A stretch of DNA of 64,000 nucleotides from Eumeta japonica (lineage: Eukaryota > Arthropoda > Insecta > Lepidoptera > Psychidae): positions 186,001 through 250,000 of the forward strand of contig BGZK01000529.1 of the NCBI GenBank assembly GCA_005406025.1, given 5' to 3'. Below the pieces are notes generated by a model that searched no databases, was not told where the DNA came from, and saw only the letters and a list, made by a program, of their open reading frames with translations. The position numbers and the translations under genes are program-made. Positions 13,340 to 25,500 of the stretch are shown one piece after another; positions within the stretch are counted from its first letter, which is position 1, and each line of letters starts with the position of its first letter.

Positions 13340-14138
13340 ATTTAAAGCTTATTTCTTCATTTCACTAAGTTACTTTCAGTAAGTAAATACATTTTAGTAC
13401 TGTATTTAAGATTTGCGTTCATTTTTCCTCATTTATAACAAGAAAAATATTAAACTATCCAATCCACTTACCTTGTTTTTTCGCAAAATTTATTTAATTC
13501 TTGTAAATAAAACGCTATTAAAATAACAATTGCAACGATCACAATTCACGAAAGAAATACGGTTGGGAATTCTCCAAGTCACAAGTGACAAGAAATAATA
13601 GCAAGTTCTGAAGAATCACTGTCCAAACGTGCAATAATTAGAGCTACATACGAAAATAAAAACAATTACGTTTCATCGAGTCGATAAGAATAAAAAAATA
13701 CGATGTAAAAAATTATAATCATCATGCTGATGATACCCCTAATGAGTTCACCGTGAAACAGATAAAAGCTCACAGAATGTTTTTCAACGATAAATAACTT
13801 ACTATACATCTAATTATTATTGTTGCAAAAAATAACAACTTATGTATGGTTAGGATTCTTTTGTTGTGCATTTTTTGTGAATCGAAAATCGCGATCAGAT
13901 GAACTCGGTGTTACCCGGTGCAGGTCACCCCAGTCCCCTCACTTGTCCTCTGTTAAACAAAATTTAAACTTCCTCATGGCACACGAACTTTTTGTTTTTT
14001 AATATAGGGTGTTGTGAATAAAAATAAGCAAATCAATTTTTTTTATCACCTATAAATTTTATTTATTTAGCTATCATCGATTATAAAGGAAAAAAAAATA
14101 CGGTACTCAAAAAAAAGAAAAATAATAATGAAACAAAA
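13340..14138. other. Intergenic spacer, nothing recognised
   Basis: This is AT-rich DNA between the hAT right end and the multicopy pseudogene. Apart from the 8-bp target duplication copy at 13340-13347, I see no repeats, motifs or convincing open frame. Confidence 0.6.
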
Positions 14139-15710
14139 GTTACTACGATTTTCTGGCATATTTGGCTTCCGGTTGGTCTCTTTTAATTGTCCAGTAGTAG
14201 TCGGCCAACATCCTTGGACACCATTTACCTCGATAACGCTTTTCTATGTTTGAAATGTCTTGATGGAACCTTTCTCCATACTCATCACTTACAGCCCCTA
14301 AATTCTCAGGGAAAAAAGCCAAATATTGATCTAGAAAATGAATTTAAAGTGACATTCAATGCTTTGTATGCCAATAGGAGCTCGTCAATCAACTCTTTGT
14401 AGTTGTCACTTTTATGGTTCCCCAAAAAATTCACAATTACGTTCTTGAAGCATTTTCATGCCGATTTTTCCAAAACGATCAATTTTTCTTCGAATACGTC
14501 GTCTTTTACTAATTCCCTGATTTGAGGTCCTACAAAAATGCCCTCTTTGATATTAGCATCACTTATTCTGGAGAATTTCTCTTGTAAATACAGAAATCCA
14601 TTTCCATTGCGATCCATCGCCTTTACAATTTTTTTCATAAAGCCTAATTTGATATGCAGTAGTGGAAGAAAAACGTCAGAGGGCTTTAAAAGTTGTAAAT
14701 GCTTCACATTTTTCTGTCCAGGAACTAAAGATTCACCTACAGGCCATACTTTTTTCTTATAGTGATTTTTTCTGTCGCTGCCGTCCCATTCGCATAAAAA
14801 GCAACAGAATTTAGTCCAACTGCAGTCCAAGTAGTGGGGCAATAATTTTTAAATCGCCGCAGATTTTAAAATTATATTTATTGGATTTTTTCAAGTACTT
14901 TTTCAAGTACCTTTTTTCATGTTCTCATAAGTTTTTTTCGTATTTTTACCGTGTTGCTCAAGGAATGTAAGGAAATACATTCCCGTTATGGAGTAAAACT
15001 GCTTTTAAACTTGTTTCAAATGAGTCGATAAACAAACGCCACTGGGAAGGTTCAAATTCAATTTCCAAAATCTCCATAACGGAATTTACATTGTTACAAC
15101 ACAAAGTCCCCATCTGGAGAAAAAAACTTTTAAACTGTTCATCACGATATCGAAAATGGCATATTTTAGTTTCACGATGTAACAAGTACCATCATTTTAA
15201 ACGAGATCCTAATAGTTCTGCCTATTTTTTTTTTTTTTGACAAATTCAAATCGCGTACAATGTCATTTAGGTCTCCTTGAGTTAACAAATGAGGCTTATC
15301 TTGAACTTCTTCAAACTCAGAATCAGAATCATCATCGTCATCAACATTAAATTGGCTTGAAATGGAGGGTTGTAGATTATCGATTTTAAACGATGTAGAC
15401 GATACTGGTATTGGCAAAGTGACGTTATGTGGGACAGGTCTTATTGCTGAAGGCAAATTCGGGTTGAACTGTGTTTTGCTTTTGAGTTTATGCCTTTTAT
15501 TGTAGTAACACAGAAATAGCAATTCGAAACATGATCTCTATAGGCTCAGTCCATATCATGGGAATAGCAATCGGCACATGATGTAGTCCTTTCTTCGAAT
15601 CTATTAAATTTTTACACATGTACAACAAATGTGTTGGGCCCAAACTTTGTCTCGATGAGTAGCCGAAAAAAAAATACTCGCGATAACACTGCAATATATG
15701 TAAAATTACG
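14139..15710 (-). pseudogene. Decayed copy of an uncharacterised multicopy arthropod/cnidarian gene family
   Basis: Read on the minus strand, collinear blocks occur in several frames. They are LGPTHLLYMCKN then AIPMIWTEP (15694-15530); NPNLPSAIRPVP, an acidic DDDDDSDSEFEE run and KPHLLTQGDLNDIVRDLNLS (15480-15235); SQWRLFIDSFETSLKAVLLH (about 15050-14985); FCCFLCEWDGSDRKNHY, VPGQKNVKHL and LPLLHIKLGFMKKIVKAMD (14820-14620); IKEGIFVGPQIREL; then GNHKSDNYKELIDELL, SDEYGERFHQDI and MLADYYWTIKRDQPEAKYARKS (14430-14140). I recognise this block order from uncharacterised proteins that recur in many insect, arachnid and Hydra genomes. I know no function, and high copy number suggests association with a mobile element. 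The start region is broken, the middle has frameshifts, and no termini or target duplications were found. Confidence 0.8.
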
Positions 15711-16325
15711 TCTTTGTTTTTTGAAAGTCAGTTCAGCATAAACATAACAAAAAAAGTTAGTATCGTTAATACACTTTCTTGACATATTCGCACCAGCACA
15801 TTACTTGACTTAAACTAACGCATTTTAAATTAATAAAAAAAAAACGAATGTAATTAACTTGCTTTTTATGAACGTTCACATGCATTTATCGCTATAAAGC
15901 TAATAGTGAACTTGACTTATCACAAGAAATCCGAGGGTGATTGAAAAAAAATGAGCCCATTTTTGTAATAAGGGTAGGTAGTCAAAATACGATTACCTAC
16001 AAGAGTTCATGTGGCATGACCACTGTTGATCAGTGTAATCATTACAGGGTCTTTATATTCTTAGTTGAACGGCAATTATCAAATTATTGTTATACAAACT
16101 ACATAAATTACACTTATTTTTTACAATATAAAAGTTTTTTTTTTACATTTACATTACATTATACAATAAAAAAAAATAAAAAATTCATACGAGTAACATT
16201 TTCATTCAATTCCACATTAATTACTTTATTGCTAAGAATTCTGATGTGTTCCTGGTACGATTGTCATGTTGGAATTATATAAATGGATGAAGGTAGATTA
16301 ATAGATAATTTTAATTCTCAATATA
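15711..16325. other. Intergenic spacer, nothing recognised
   Basis: AT-rich sequence between the multicopy pseudogene and the pogo-like MITE. The open frame at 15941-16282 has low-complexity composition and resembles no known protein. Confidence 0.55.
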
Positions 16326-16686
16326 CAGCGGAATCTCAATAACTCGAATGTCAAGGGAAATGCAAAAAAAAAAATCGAGTAACGAGTTTTCGATTTAACA
16401 AGAACTTCGAGATACATATGACTGTGTCGACAAGGAACAAACAACGTTCACAGCCGTGTTACTTAGTAAGTTTCATGAATGTATTCATTCATTGCACGTG
16501 TACAAGACAAAAACAATAGATTAGAACCCCCGAACCCGAACATTCATTTTGGAATTTATTGCTATTATTTCGGGGAATTCCAAGTAAGACGTCATTATAT
16601 TTTACCAACTACGACTTACGGATCTCCTTTTTGAAATTCGAGTTATAGAGAAAAATATGTATTATCAATACTTCGTAGGGAAATAA

Positions 16687-16874
16687 CAGCGGCGGCGCTA
16701 GGCGTCGGCGACCCGCCGACGGCCTCGCGCCTGAAGGGGCCTCGCAAACAAAAAAGGTTTGCCTACAAGTTATTAAAAAGAGGCCTCGCAAAAAGGTTTG
16801 CCTACAAGTTATTAAAAAGAGGCCTCGCAAACCTGATGTCGCCGACGTCCACGAGTGGTGTAGCGCCGCCACTG
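16687..16874. mobile_element. hAT-type MITE nested in the pogo-like MITE
   Basis: The element begins CAGCGGCGGCGCTA and ends TAGCGCCGCCACTG, a 14-bp inverted repeat with one mismatch. It is flanked by perfect 8-bp duplications ggaaataa at 16679-16686 and 16875-16882. CAG/CTG termini with an 8-bp duplication are typical of hAT elements. It is GC-rich in an AT-rich host. The centre contains two tandem units of 39 bp, each with ggtttgcctacaagttatt (starting at 16756 and 16795). No coding capacity is seen. Confidence 0.82.
16750..16829. repeat. Two-unit 39-bp tandem repeat inside the nested MITE
   Basis: The word ggtttgcctacaagttatt followed by aaaaagaggcctcgca occurs at 16756 and again at 16795, a spacing of 39 bases, with almost no differences. 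It looks like a recent duplication within the nested hAT-type MITE. Confidence 0.75.
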
Positions 16875-17199
16875 GGAAATAACATTTCGTTCGAGTTACA
16901 AAGTCTAAATAATTCGAGATACCGCGTATTTAGAGGTTCGTCAGAAGAGAATGGCAATTTTTTTCAACTTACCTACTGAGGATTTCGACTTAACGCGTTT
17001 CGAGTTATTGAGATTCCACTGTAATAGGTTTTATTAATAGCCACCAAAGAGTAGTTATTTTGGCAACAAATCGCTGTATTATCGCTTAACTTCTAATCGT
17101 TAAGGAGTGCTGATTTCCATTATCGGCTCATCAGCAAATGATAACTACCATATTCATAAAGTTAAACAAGTAAAAAAAGAGCGCAAATACACTAGACGT

Positions 17200-17420
17200 G
17201 CCTATAAAACTTAATGGTTTCCCTCTATTTTCCTGGGATCCCATCACTAGATCCTGACTTTACGAATATGGGACCACCTCAGTAGTATATCCTTTCTAAC
17301 AAAAAAAGAATCGAAATCGGTCCACAATTGATGAAATTATCACTGAACATATATTAAATTAAAAAAAATACATACAGATGAACACAGAACCTTCTCCTCT
17401 TTTTGAAGTCGGTTAAAAGA
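17200..17420 (+). mobile_element. 3' tail of a non-LTR retrotransposon or SINE
   Basis: The end of this stretch contains 'aatcggtccacaattgatga', an A-rich run and then 'gaagtcggttaaaa'. I recognise that tail from many lepidopteran genomic copies of non-LTR elements. A weaker copy of a similar tail lies at about 49020-49130. Only the 3' portion is present and no reverse transcriptase frame is visible upstream. The boundary at the 5' side is approximate. Confidence 0.5.
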
Positions 17421-19613
17421 AATTTTAACAAATAACTTTCATATAAAAAATGTTAAATAATTAATCTGTTAAGTCGAAACGAAACCCTACTAGCGCATTA
17501 TAGTAGTGTATGAGTAGTAAATCAAATCAAACAGGTTTATTTCATAGGTAATAGAATAACACTTGAAATGCGTCATTAACGAATTCTTTTCGACACTAAT
17601 ATTACCACCCATTCCAAATGCTATGACACTAGTTATTCGTAAACAAAACTTACTATAATAAAACGTTCCTGAACTGCTTATTCTATCTGTTGGAAGCTAA
17701 TATGTTGTCAATAAATGTGCAAAAGTGTAAAAACTAATCATGCGTTTTGAAAACATTTTCGTTATCATATACTTGACTATTTGCTTGCAATGAACAGAAT
17801 GAGCAGTTTATGAACACATTTATTAATTTTCATCAACATGACGCGCGGGACGCCATTGGTGCAATAGCGCAAGAAATATAGTCCTAAATGGAGATACAGT
17901 TCTTTAGGACGTTGTGCTATAGTACAAAATATAGTACATCAATGAAAAGAGCCTATTCCTTTCTTAAGGGCCGTTCCTAGGGTCGTGGGTGTCCGTGACC
18001 ACTTACTCTTAATGGCTCACAAGCTCGTTAACCCCTTAACAACCTAGTACATATATACAAAAGAAGAAAGTCGGACAAAAGCCAATTGTTATAAAAATTT
18101 ATAGATTACAAATTTTTCCATTTCCATATTTCATTTCATTACTTACTAATTACAACTTGAACACTCATTAAAAATGAATTAAATTTATACAAAAAAAAAA
18201 TTAGACTATCCTTCGGAATTTTATATTTTTAGTTAGACGTCTAAAAGTACGACAAACTATTTCATTGTGTATTATAGTTTGTAAGCCATAGGATGTCACT
18301 ATTGGATTATTAAAACCTCAAACATATTATGACATTAAACTAAAGACTAGTGCACTGTCCTTTACAAAATAATGGATATCAAGAGTAAATTAAAATATAA
18401 CAGTATTTACAGTTTCATTAAAACATTTCTTGAGTTAGTCACATGAGGGTACAATGAAATTAAATTGCAAGATATCGTTTATATATTTTATTCACATAAA
18501 AATGATCTGCTTAATTCAATTCTGACTCTTGCTATTTCGAATTCAAATAGTGACTTCTTGTAATAAAAATTAATTAGACTAAGAGGTAATCGAATTAAAA
18601 TTACTAATACATGATAATGCATTAAATATCAAATTTTCAATTAACTCATTTTGTAAAACAAGTGGTCATTAGTTAGTCCTGTTATTTTATAATTTTATGT
18701 TAATACTTCTCTTAACATGTGTAATTCCTCAAAAAAGAAGTAAATAAATCCAAGAATGATGTTTGATTAGTCAGACATCACCTTTTCATTAATTGTACAG
18801 TGATAGAAGAGTCAGTTGTTAAGCACTCGGATAACAATTTAAGTTTTTCAGATTAAATACAACATTCGTGATATAATTAAAAATTACGGTTATGGTGCTA
18901 TTGTACTGTTACGAAAACTATACATACATGAGAAAAAATAAACTTGGTAAATGAATGTATTATTTGATATTTCATCATTTATAATATAAATTGTTTCTCA
19001 GCTTTTTGGCACTAATACTCTTCACGAGGAAGAAACTAGACAGATGCGAAACATACTTACTCGGTTTATATTTCGTGCTAAAATTTAATTTCAAAAAAAT
19101 ATTTTTCTACTTTTTATGGTAAATAAATTTGTGAAATTTTCACATCAATTACTACACAATAAAGTATATTTTTACTAATTAATTCTTTGTGAAAGGTAAT
19201 CGAGTAATAGCAATATTAAAAATCACTTCCGATCTATTGATATTAAAATATTATACATTCTAGAATAAAAAAAAAATACTTGAATACTAATCTTAGTGTC
19301 AATTTATGTAATTATATTTTAGGGTTCTTGGACTTGAATTGCAATTTGGGATTCTTTTCTATTATTGCTTTTTATTTGATAAAACCCTCCGATTTCAGAT
19401 TAATATGCCAAATGGTTTCTATCAAAATCTGACTTATTGACAAAATAATGACATAAGTACCCAGAGTTTTTCAGGTTCATACACTAAAATTACTATGTCC
19501 TCATAATTAACCTAAGTTCATATAAATGCCTGTGTAATACTGTGTCAATATTAAAGAGTACGAAACTCATTATGATATTTTTCAAGTATTTATAGATACA
19601 TTAAAACCTCTGT
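17421..19613. other. Intergenic DNA, nothing recognised
   Basis: A 2.2-kb AT-rich stretch. A somewhat GC-richer patch at about 17840-18040 may be a repeat fragment, but I see no termini or frame that identifies it. No convincing gene is present. Confidence 0.6.
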
Positions 19614-20028
19614 CTTATACAACGTGCTCCTGACGTTTTCCATTAACTTTAGCAAATGACTCTACTAATGATAAGTATCAAAATTTCTTAAATAACGTAA
19701 GACTAAAAATGAAGTTTTATTTTTAATTTTTATAACAAATTAATATCAAGTAAGAAAAGGCCTTTACACCAATAACAATGTGATATCATCGCTATCGGTG
19801 CGCGAGGTACGGGCCGCGAAAGGCCCCCTCATGGTGGAACACGCGCAGTGAGAAGTGGCAACGCGAATATTACATTAAAATACTTAATACACGAACGAAA
19901 AACGAAACACTTCGTCTTTGCAAATTTAAAAACACTTCAGTAACTATTTTTTTTGACAACTTTTGATAGTTATCATCAAGAGTCCTTTGAAGATTTTAAT
20001 GGAAAACGTCAGGAACACATTGTATACA
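19614..20028. repeat. Fold-back/MITE-like element with ~72-bp inverted arms
   Basis: The arm at 19614-19687 is the inverse of 19957-20028 at roughly 80% identity. The shared core includes cctgacgttttccatta on the plus strand and its inverse near 19994-20014. The ~270-bp centre contains a GC-rich segment (about 19790-19865, including cgcgaggtacgggccgcga) unlike the AT-rich arms. No coding frame and no secure target duplication were found, so the class of element is open. Confidence 0.65.
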
Positions 20029-20067
20029 ATAAGTGCAAGATCTTACTTCGCAGATATTCATAATTAC

Positions 20068-20300
20068 ACATTTGTCTGCAACATGCAGTAACATGAGGCA
20101 TATACCCGCCGCTGCACCTCGAATCTGCTCTTCTACTACGAACACTTATCCAATGAATTGAACTTGTTGGAGTCTAAACATAAATTTTAGCAATCTGTAA
20201 ATCCACTCAAATCAATATTCACGTTAGACGAGCATTCGTAATAGAAGAGCAGATTCGAGGATCAGCGGCGGGTTGCACGATGTTTGTTGCAGGCAAACAT
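20068..20300. repeat. Second fold-back element with ~75-bp inverted arms
   Basis: The left arm (20068-20147) and right arm (about 20225-20300) are inverted copies. They share TTTGyCTGCAAC at the outer ends and, further in, CCCGCCGCTG and CCTCGAATCTGCTCTTCTA. Total length is about 233 bp with a loop of about 75 bp. It starts about 40 bases after the previous inverted-repeat element ends, but the arm sequences of the two are unrelated. No open frame is present. Confidence 0.7.
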
Positions 20301-22501
20301 TTACTCTGTTATAACCTATTTTAATTATTTAATTTGTCTTATTTTTGAGTGTGTTTTGTGAAAATTGATTTATGCTAGTTACAATATTTTCATGTGATAT
20401 TTATCATGTACATTATCAAATATATTATCAAAAATTGCTACATGTGATTTAACTTAGTTGTGATAAATATCGGACTATAACAAAAACTAAATTTGACATT
20501 TACCTGCCTCTAGTCAATTATCACTTATAGGAATAGAGAGCAATACAGACAAAAATGTCATTTCTACCTGGAATCTATCAAATAGTCATATTGCTCAGTA
20601 ATATTTCGACTAAAGGGTATAGTACTCACATGCTTTACTCAACAGTTCTTCATTTAATATCTCCACCCACACATTATACTGCATTATAAACAGCATTTCA
20701 TATACATGCTCGTGCTAACATGAAATTAGTTTAATTTATATGACGTAAAACTATAGTATAAACTACATTGAATGCACCTAATTTGCATTAAATATAATTT
20801 ATACTTCAGTATTCTAATAGGCAAAAAAGCACATCAAGTGCATTTTTTTTCTATTTTATAAATATTGATTTTTAATAGAATTCTATATATATGCCAATAA
20901 ATTGATAAATTTATATTTTTCAAAACAAATAGGTACTTAAAAAAATAAAAAAAAAAAACAACAGCAACTAAGAGTGACATTTTCATAATTTTTGATAGTT
21001 TTTAAACATCACTATTAAACAAATTACGTCAATATTATTTTAAAAATGCCTTATATCCAAATATATATTGTAAATCTATAGAAACAATTAAACACGCTGT
21101 ATGTTGGAAACGGATTGTGGCGGGCGCTGGCTTGCGGCCACTGTTCGCATAGGGGCCACTGTTTTTTTCTACCTATCCGTGTTTTGTATGTAATTTACAA
21201 CTTTGTATAAATTCCATGGTAAGTGTATGTAATAATGTTCTAATGAAAATAAAGATTGTTGAATGCTGAAATTGAACGTGTGTTAACATTATATGACAGT
21301 AAAAATATATCTGTATTAGTTTTTTACTATAAAGTGGAAAGTGGCCGATTTTCAAAACAAATTGCATTTACACAAGTAAAACTCGATGTGTTTCAAAGTT
21401 TACAATCTCACTGAGAATTTATAACTGAAAATTAATAAATTATGTACTGACATTTATTCAAATCTATGAAATAATTCCTTAGATTTAAAAGACGATAATA
21501 ATATATATATGTTATTGCATTAAACATTTGTTAATATGAATAAAGGAAAATACCCATTATAAAAGTGGTAATATCCGATTAGAATAAAAATCAGTTTACA
21601 GCAGTGGTGCAGTGATTTTCTTGGCAATTGTTAAACATTTTAGGGTCTAATTAATTTTATACATTTTTATTATGAGCTCAATTCCTTTATATTATGACAG
21701 CTATATTAAAAACAAAGTGCATTTCTGATGAGTGTTTAAAAGAAATCTCTTTTAAAATTATCCAGTCTACAGATGATTTTGTGTGATCTTTATTTCACTC
21801 ATCAAAAATCCAGCTTATTTTTAATGTGAATATAATATGATACTAAAGTTTGTATTGATTATCTAAATAACTTATGGTTTTAGAAATGTACACTGAAAAT
21901 TGGTGGCCTTGTCCTATAAAAAAAATAGGCATTTTCCTTTGTTACTATGTATTTTGTGATCATATATTAATTTGTATTATAATTTATTTCATGCACAAAA
22001 AGAATATTGATTTTGAACAGTATTAGTGCATGATATTATACAAAATATTAATAAAATGGATAAAATTGTGTCAGATAACAAAGAAAAATTTGAACTTGGG
22101 CATTTTTACTGTAAAATGTACTTCAACTTAAAAGGTAATAGAAATGTGGTAAAAAATGATCTACATATACAAAATAGCATACAATTCACGATGTTTTGTA
22201 GTTATAATAACATTGATAACCATTTCTAGATTTAGTATTTAATAAAAAAAATTAAACAAATGTATGTTTGTGAATTTAGTTCTACAAAAGTAACAAAAAT
22301 TACATCAACTGTAATCGTAAATTGCACTCCGTTTATTATAAATAATTTATGAAAACATTATATTACTAAGCTCACATTTATAATAATTTATATAAACCTA
22401 TAATTATATTAACAAAATCAATAATATAATAAACTGCTATCTGGCTGACTATACTGTCATAATGTACTCACACACATTTTTTGTAATATAATTCACATCT
22501 A
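20301..22501. other. ACBD3 downstream flank and 3' UTR
   Basis: Downstream of the ACBD3 stop codon on the minus strand. The nearest part is the 3' UTR. The rest is AT-rich, with one small GC-richer patch at about 21110-21180. Open frames at 21173-21367 and 22026-22229 are low in complexity and match nothing I know. Confidence 0.55.
22332..22337 (-). promoter_or_regulatory. Candidate poly(A) signal of ACBD3
   Basis: AATAAA on the minus strand, about 165 bases downstream of the ACBD3 stop and the first such hexamer after it. The AT-rich background makes chance occurrence likely, so this is only a candidate. Confidence 0.35.
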
Positions 22502-25500
22502 CTAAGTATAGTAAACTTTGTAATACAATGTTTTAGATCTCCAAATGCTGTATGTGTTATCAAATTTAAGTAGATATACTCCTTCCCCAGGATAGTTATG
22601 TGAACCAGCATATACCTGTGAAAATGTAAATGCTTATTATAAAACTTTTACAACATGAATAAATTAAAAATTAGATTTTCAATCATTCTTTCAGCAAATA
22701 TATTGATTATTAAAAAAAAACTGTAAAATGGTTGACCCTGCAAGCCATTCCTAAAACTTCCTGCTATAATACTTATTAATGAGTTTTTGAGTTCCTTAAG
22801 GTCAAAAATATGGTTGTCTCAAAGCCCAAAGACTTATCTTTAAGCTTTTTGAGCTCAAAAATTCGACAAAACAGTTGACCTTATAGGCCATACTTGAAAC
22901 TGTTTGATAGTCTCAAGCTCAAAACCTTCAAAAATACACTTTGTATGTGACCGGACAGCTTGAGGTACGTCAGTTTAGGGGCTCACCGGTTTTCGCTGAC
23001 GCTCGTCCCAAAATTCTAGGCGCACGTATCTGATAACCGTCTAGTGACCACAAAAGGTTCACTTCACTTCCGCTATTATTTTATAAATCCTACAATGGCC
23101 CGCGTTTTACTTTGTCTGTGCGTTCGCACATTGATCGCATGATCCGCTCTCTACGTAGTCCGAATGTCAAAAGAGATGTTTCTTTCCGCGCTGTTTGCTT
23201 CGCCCCGCGTCCGTCAGTTGTCTATGGTTAAGAGACGAATTACAATTTTAAAAAAGGAGAAAAGGCGTAAACGTCCCCCCAACCTAAACAAGTTCCTGCT
23301 TACTGAACTAGTAGACGTGCAAGGCTGGTAACCGCTCGATGTAAAACACTGGTAGGTGTCCACACATCTACCAAACGCACGACATCATCCCGTCCAGGGT
23401 ATAATTTTAAAAATCCGCCCGCTTTACCAATCGAGGGGAGGAACATTGTCCTGTTTAATTAATTTGCTAAGTCTCCAACTTGAGGAGATTCCGCCAAGTC
23501 CGTTCACTTGTAACGCTGTTGCACCGTGTGCAACTGGTGCGTGTGCAATTCGGATTGGAATCGCTTTCAAATATTTTGCACGCAACGATCTGCTGCAGCC
23601 GTTGAAATAAATCACGATAACAATAAGATTGGCATGTCGCAATATGGATATTCCAGAACCGCATTTATGACTGGCCAATTAAAAAACGATCAGGAGTCAA
23701 CACCGCTAGGTTGTTGGGGTCATTCGAAAGAAGGCATAATGACCGCAAATTTAATACCCTCCAACTTCACAAAAAACGGTAGAAAGCTCTTCAAAAGTGA
23801 GATTCTCCTTCCCGATTACCCGCCGTAAATGTGTTTTAGCAGATTTTACTACTGCTTCAAATAATTCGCCTCAATAAGAAGGTGGATTGAATATCCAGGT
23901 TATGCCCTGTTTCGAAAGCTCATGACCTATAATAGATTGATTCTCCCGCAAATAAGTGTATATATCCCGCAAGTGATTATCTGCGCCTGCGTAATTGGTT
24001 CCGCAGATGGAACGAACATATGTATAATAGGTAACCCGCGCCGTGAAGTAAGCTGCTTTAATGCGTCTAAAAACGCTGGTGTGGAGAGGTCTGCCACTAC
24101 CTCCAAAGCAACCTCTTTAGTTGCAAGGCAAACGAAGACACATACTATGCTTTTAATACTGTATAATTCCACAAATTGTGAGCTTTGATATAAAATGGAC
24201 TTGAAAATCCATAAACACGACAACAAATGGGCGAAACGCAGAGACCCAATCTTTACGTAAATGTCCCATCATGGGTTGAGAGGCTTTAAATTTTAATAGC
24301 CAACACGGAATGCAACTAAATAGGATACTTCGCACTAAGTGTCTCGCCGCTATTATCCAGAAATCCCACTAAAGTATCGCTAATAAAGCATTAGCGCCGG
24401 CATGTGCATTTTTCAAATGATGATGAATTCCGTTTCGGTAGTAATAACTGATGCCTGGCCTCATAAGGCAGATCCACGTTCCGCAACCGCCTGCCTGCTC
24501 GAATTCCCTTTTCATCTGACATATTAAGCCGCTTTAAATAATTACGGATTATTTTATCGTCTTGTAAAATTTTTAGTTCTTCCGCGAAATGAATTGACTA
24601 AATCCGCTTTATCCAAAAGTGTAGTGTTGGTACACTATTCTGCTGAAAGGTGATCTGTGAGCAATCTTTGAGATTCCTTACCGGCAAATTTCTAAAATGC
24701 CGCTACAGCTACCCCGTGACCATTATAAACTTGTGTTAATTAAATCCCGCGCCAATATGTAAATATTAATAAAAATATTAAGTATAAATAAACCGCAATA
24801 AAATTAATAAAATCAACCTGATGAATTCTGTACCGTTAATTACTGCTGAAGGCAGAAGTATTGCGTTCACCTCCCTCGTTTGGAGGTGATGCCTGTGCCA
24901 CAACATAATTTAGTGGCGATGACGAAGGTGGGGATAGTGGAAGAGAGTCCCTGGGGCGACGCATGAAGTCCCCGGGGCTACCAATCTTGCACTGCCGTGA
25001 CGGTTCTTGATCTCGATACCGCTTGTAGTTCGAGCCTCGAGGTCTGGATAATTTTGAGTGCGCCCGCCGACTTCCGCTTACACCGCTCCGAGGCGAGTCG
25101 TTTCTTGGACGGATTTTGCCAGCTCCCCCGCCCATAGGGTGTGCCGACCTGCATTGCTGTCTAGAAGGGCCCGCCGTCTGCCCTGATCGCCTGGCCGATG
25201 GTGCATTGAAGCACAAGAATAAGTAGTGCGAAGTCCTGACACAGAATTTGTAATCCCGCCTATAATGCCTCCCAAGTGGAACACAAACGTGACAAATGCC
25301 TTCCGCTTATCGGGATTTACGCTATAAACTGCCCACATAAAGTTAATACATGACCGCCCGTTTCACAAAATGGACACCATCTCTGGTCCCGCTCCGTCGC
25401 ATAAAGCGACATGATTCCGAACGTTCGATTCCCGCTGCAGTGGTGGAGGAGTTTAAATTCTGTGATCACTGCCACCCACCTGCTGGTCGCGTGTCACCTG

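Larger units (their letters stand above)
16326..17021. mobile_element. Pogo/Tigger-like MITE, TA target duplication
   Basis: The left end reads CAGCGGAATCTCAATAACTCGA and the right end is its near-perfect inverse (TCGAGTTATTGAGATTCCACTG), differing at one early position. TA dinucleotides flank both sides (16324-16325 and 17022-17023). This combination (CAG...CTG termini, repeated 'aactcgaa' words, TA duplication) fits pogo/Tigger-type elements. The interior has no transposase, so the copy is non-autonomous. Total length is 696 bp, of which 188 bp plus an 8-bp duplication is a second, nested element. Further copies of the 'cgagtta' word occur inside (about 16376, 16640, 16890 and 17000). Confidence 0.8.

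Noticed and set aside
16609..16872. Minus-strand 87-codon frame with an internal peptide repeat (FLITCRQTF twice)
   Set aside because: The peptide repeat is the translation of the 39-bp tandem repeat in the nested MITE; there is no sign of a gene.
23356..24188. Plus-strand open frames over the Pao region
   Set aside because: They are antisense shadows of the minus-strand integrase relic, which carries recognisable integrase motifs in the opposite direction.
25415..25440. tRNA-like B-box word (gttcgattcc)
   Set aside because: No cloverleaf can be drawn around it, and it lies in Pao gag coding sequence.
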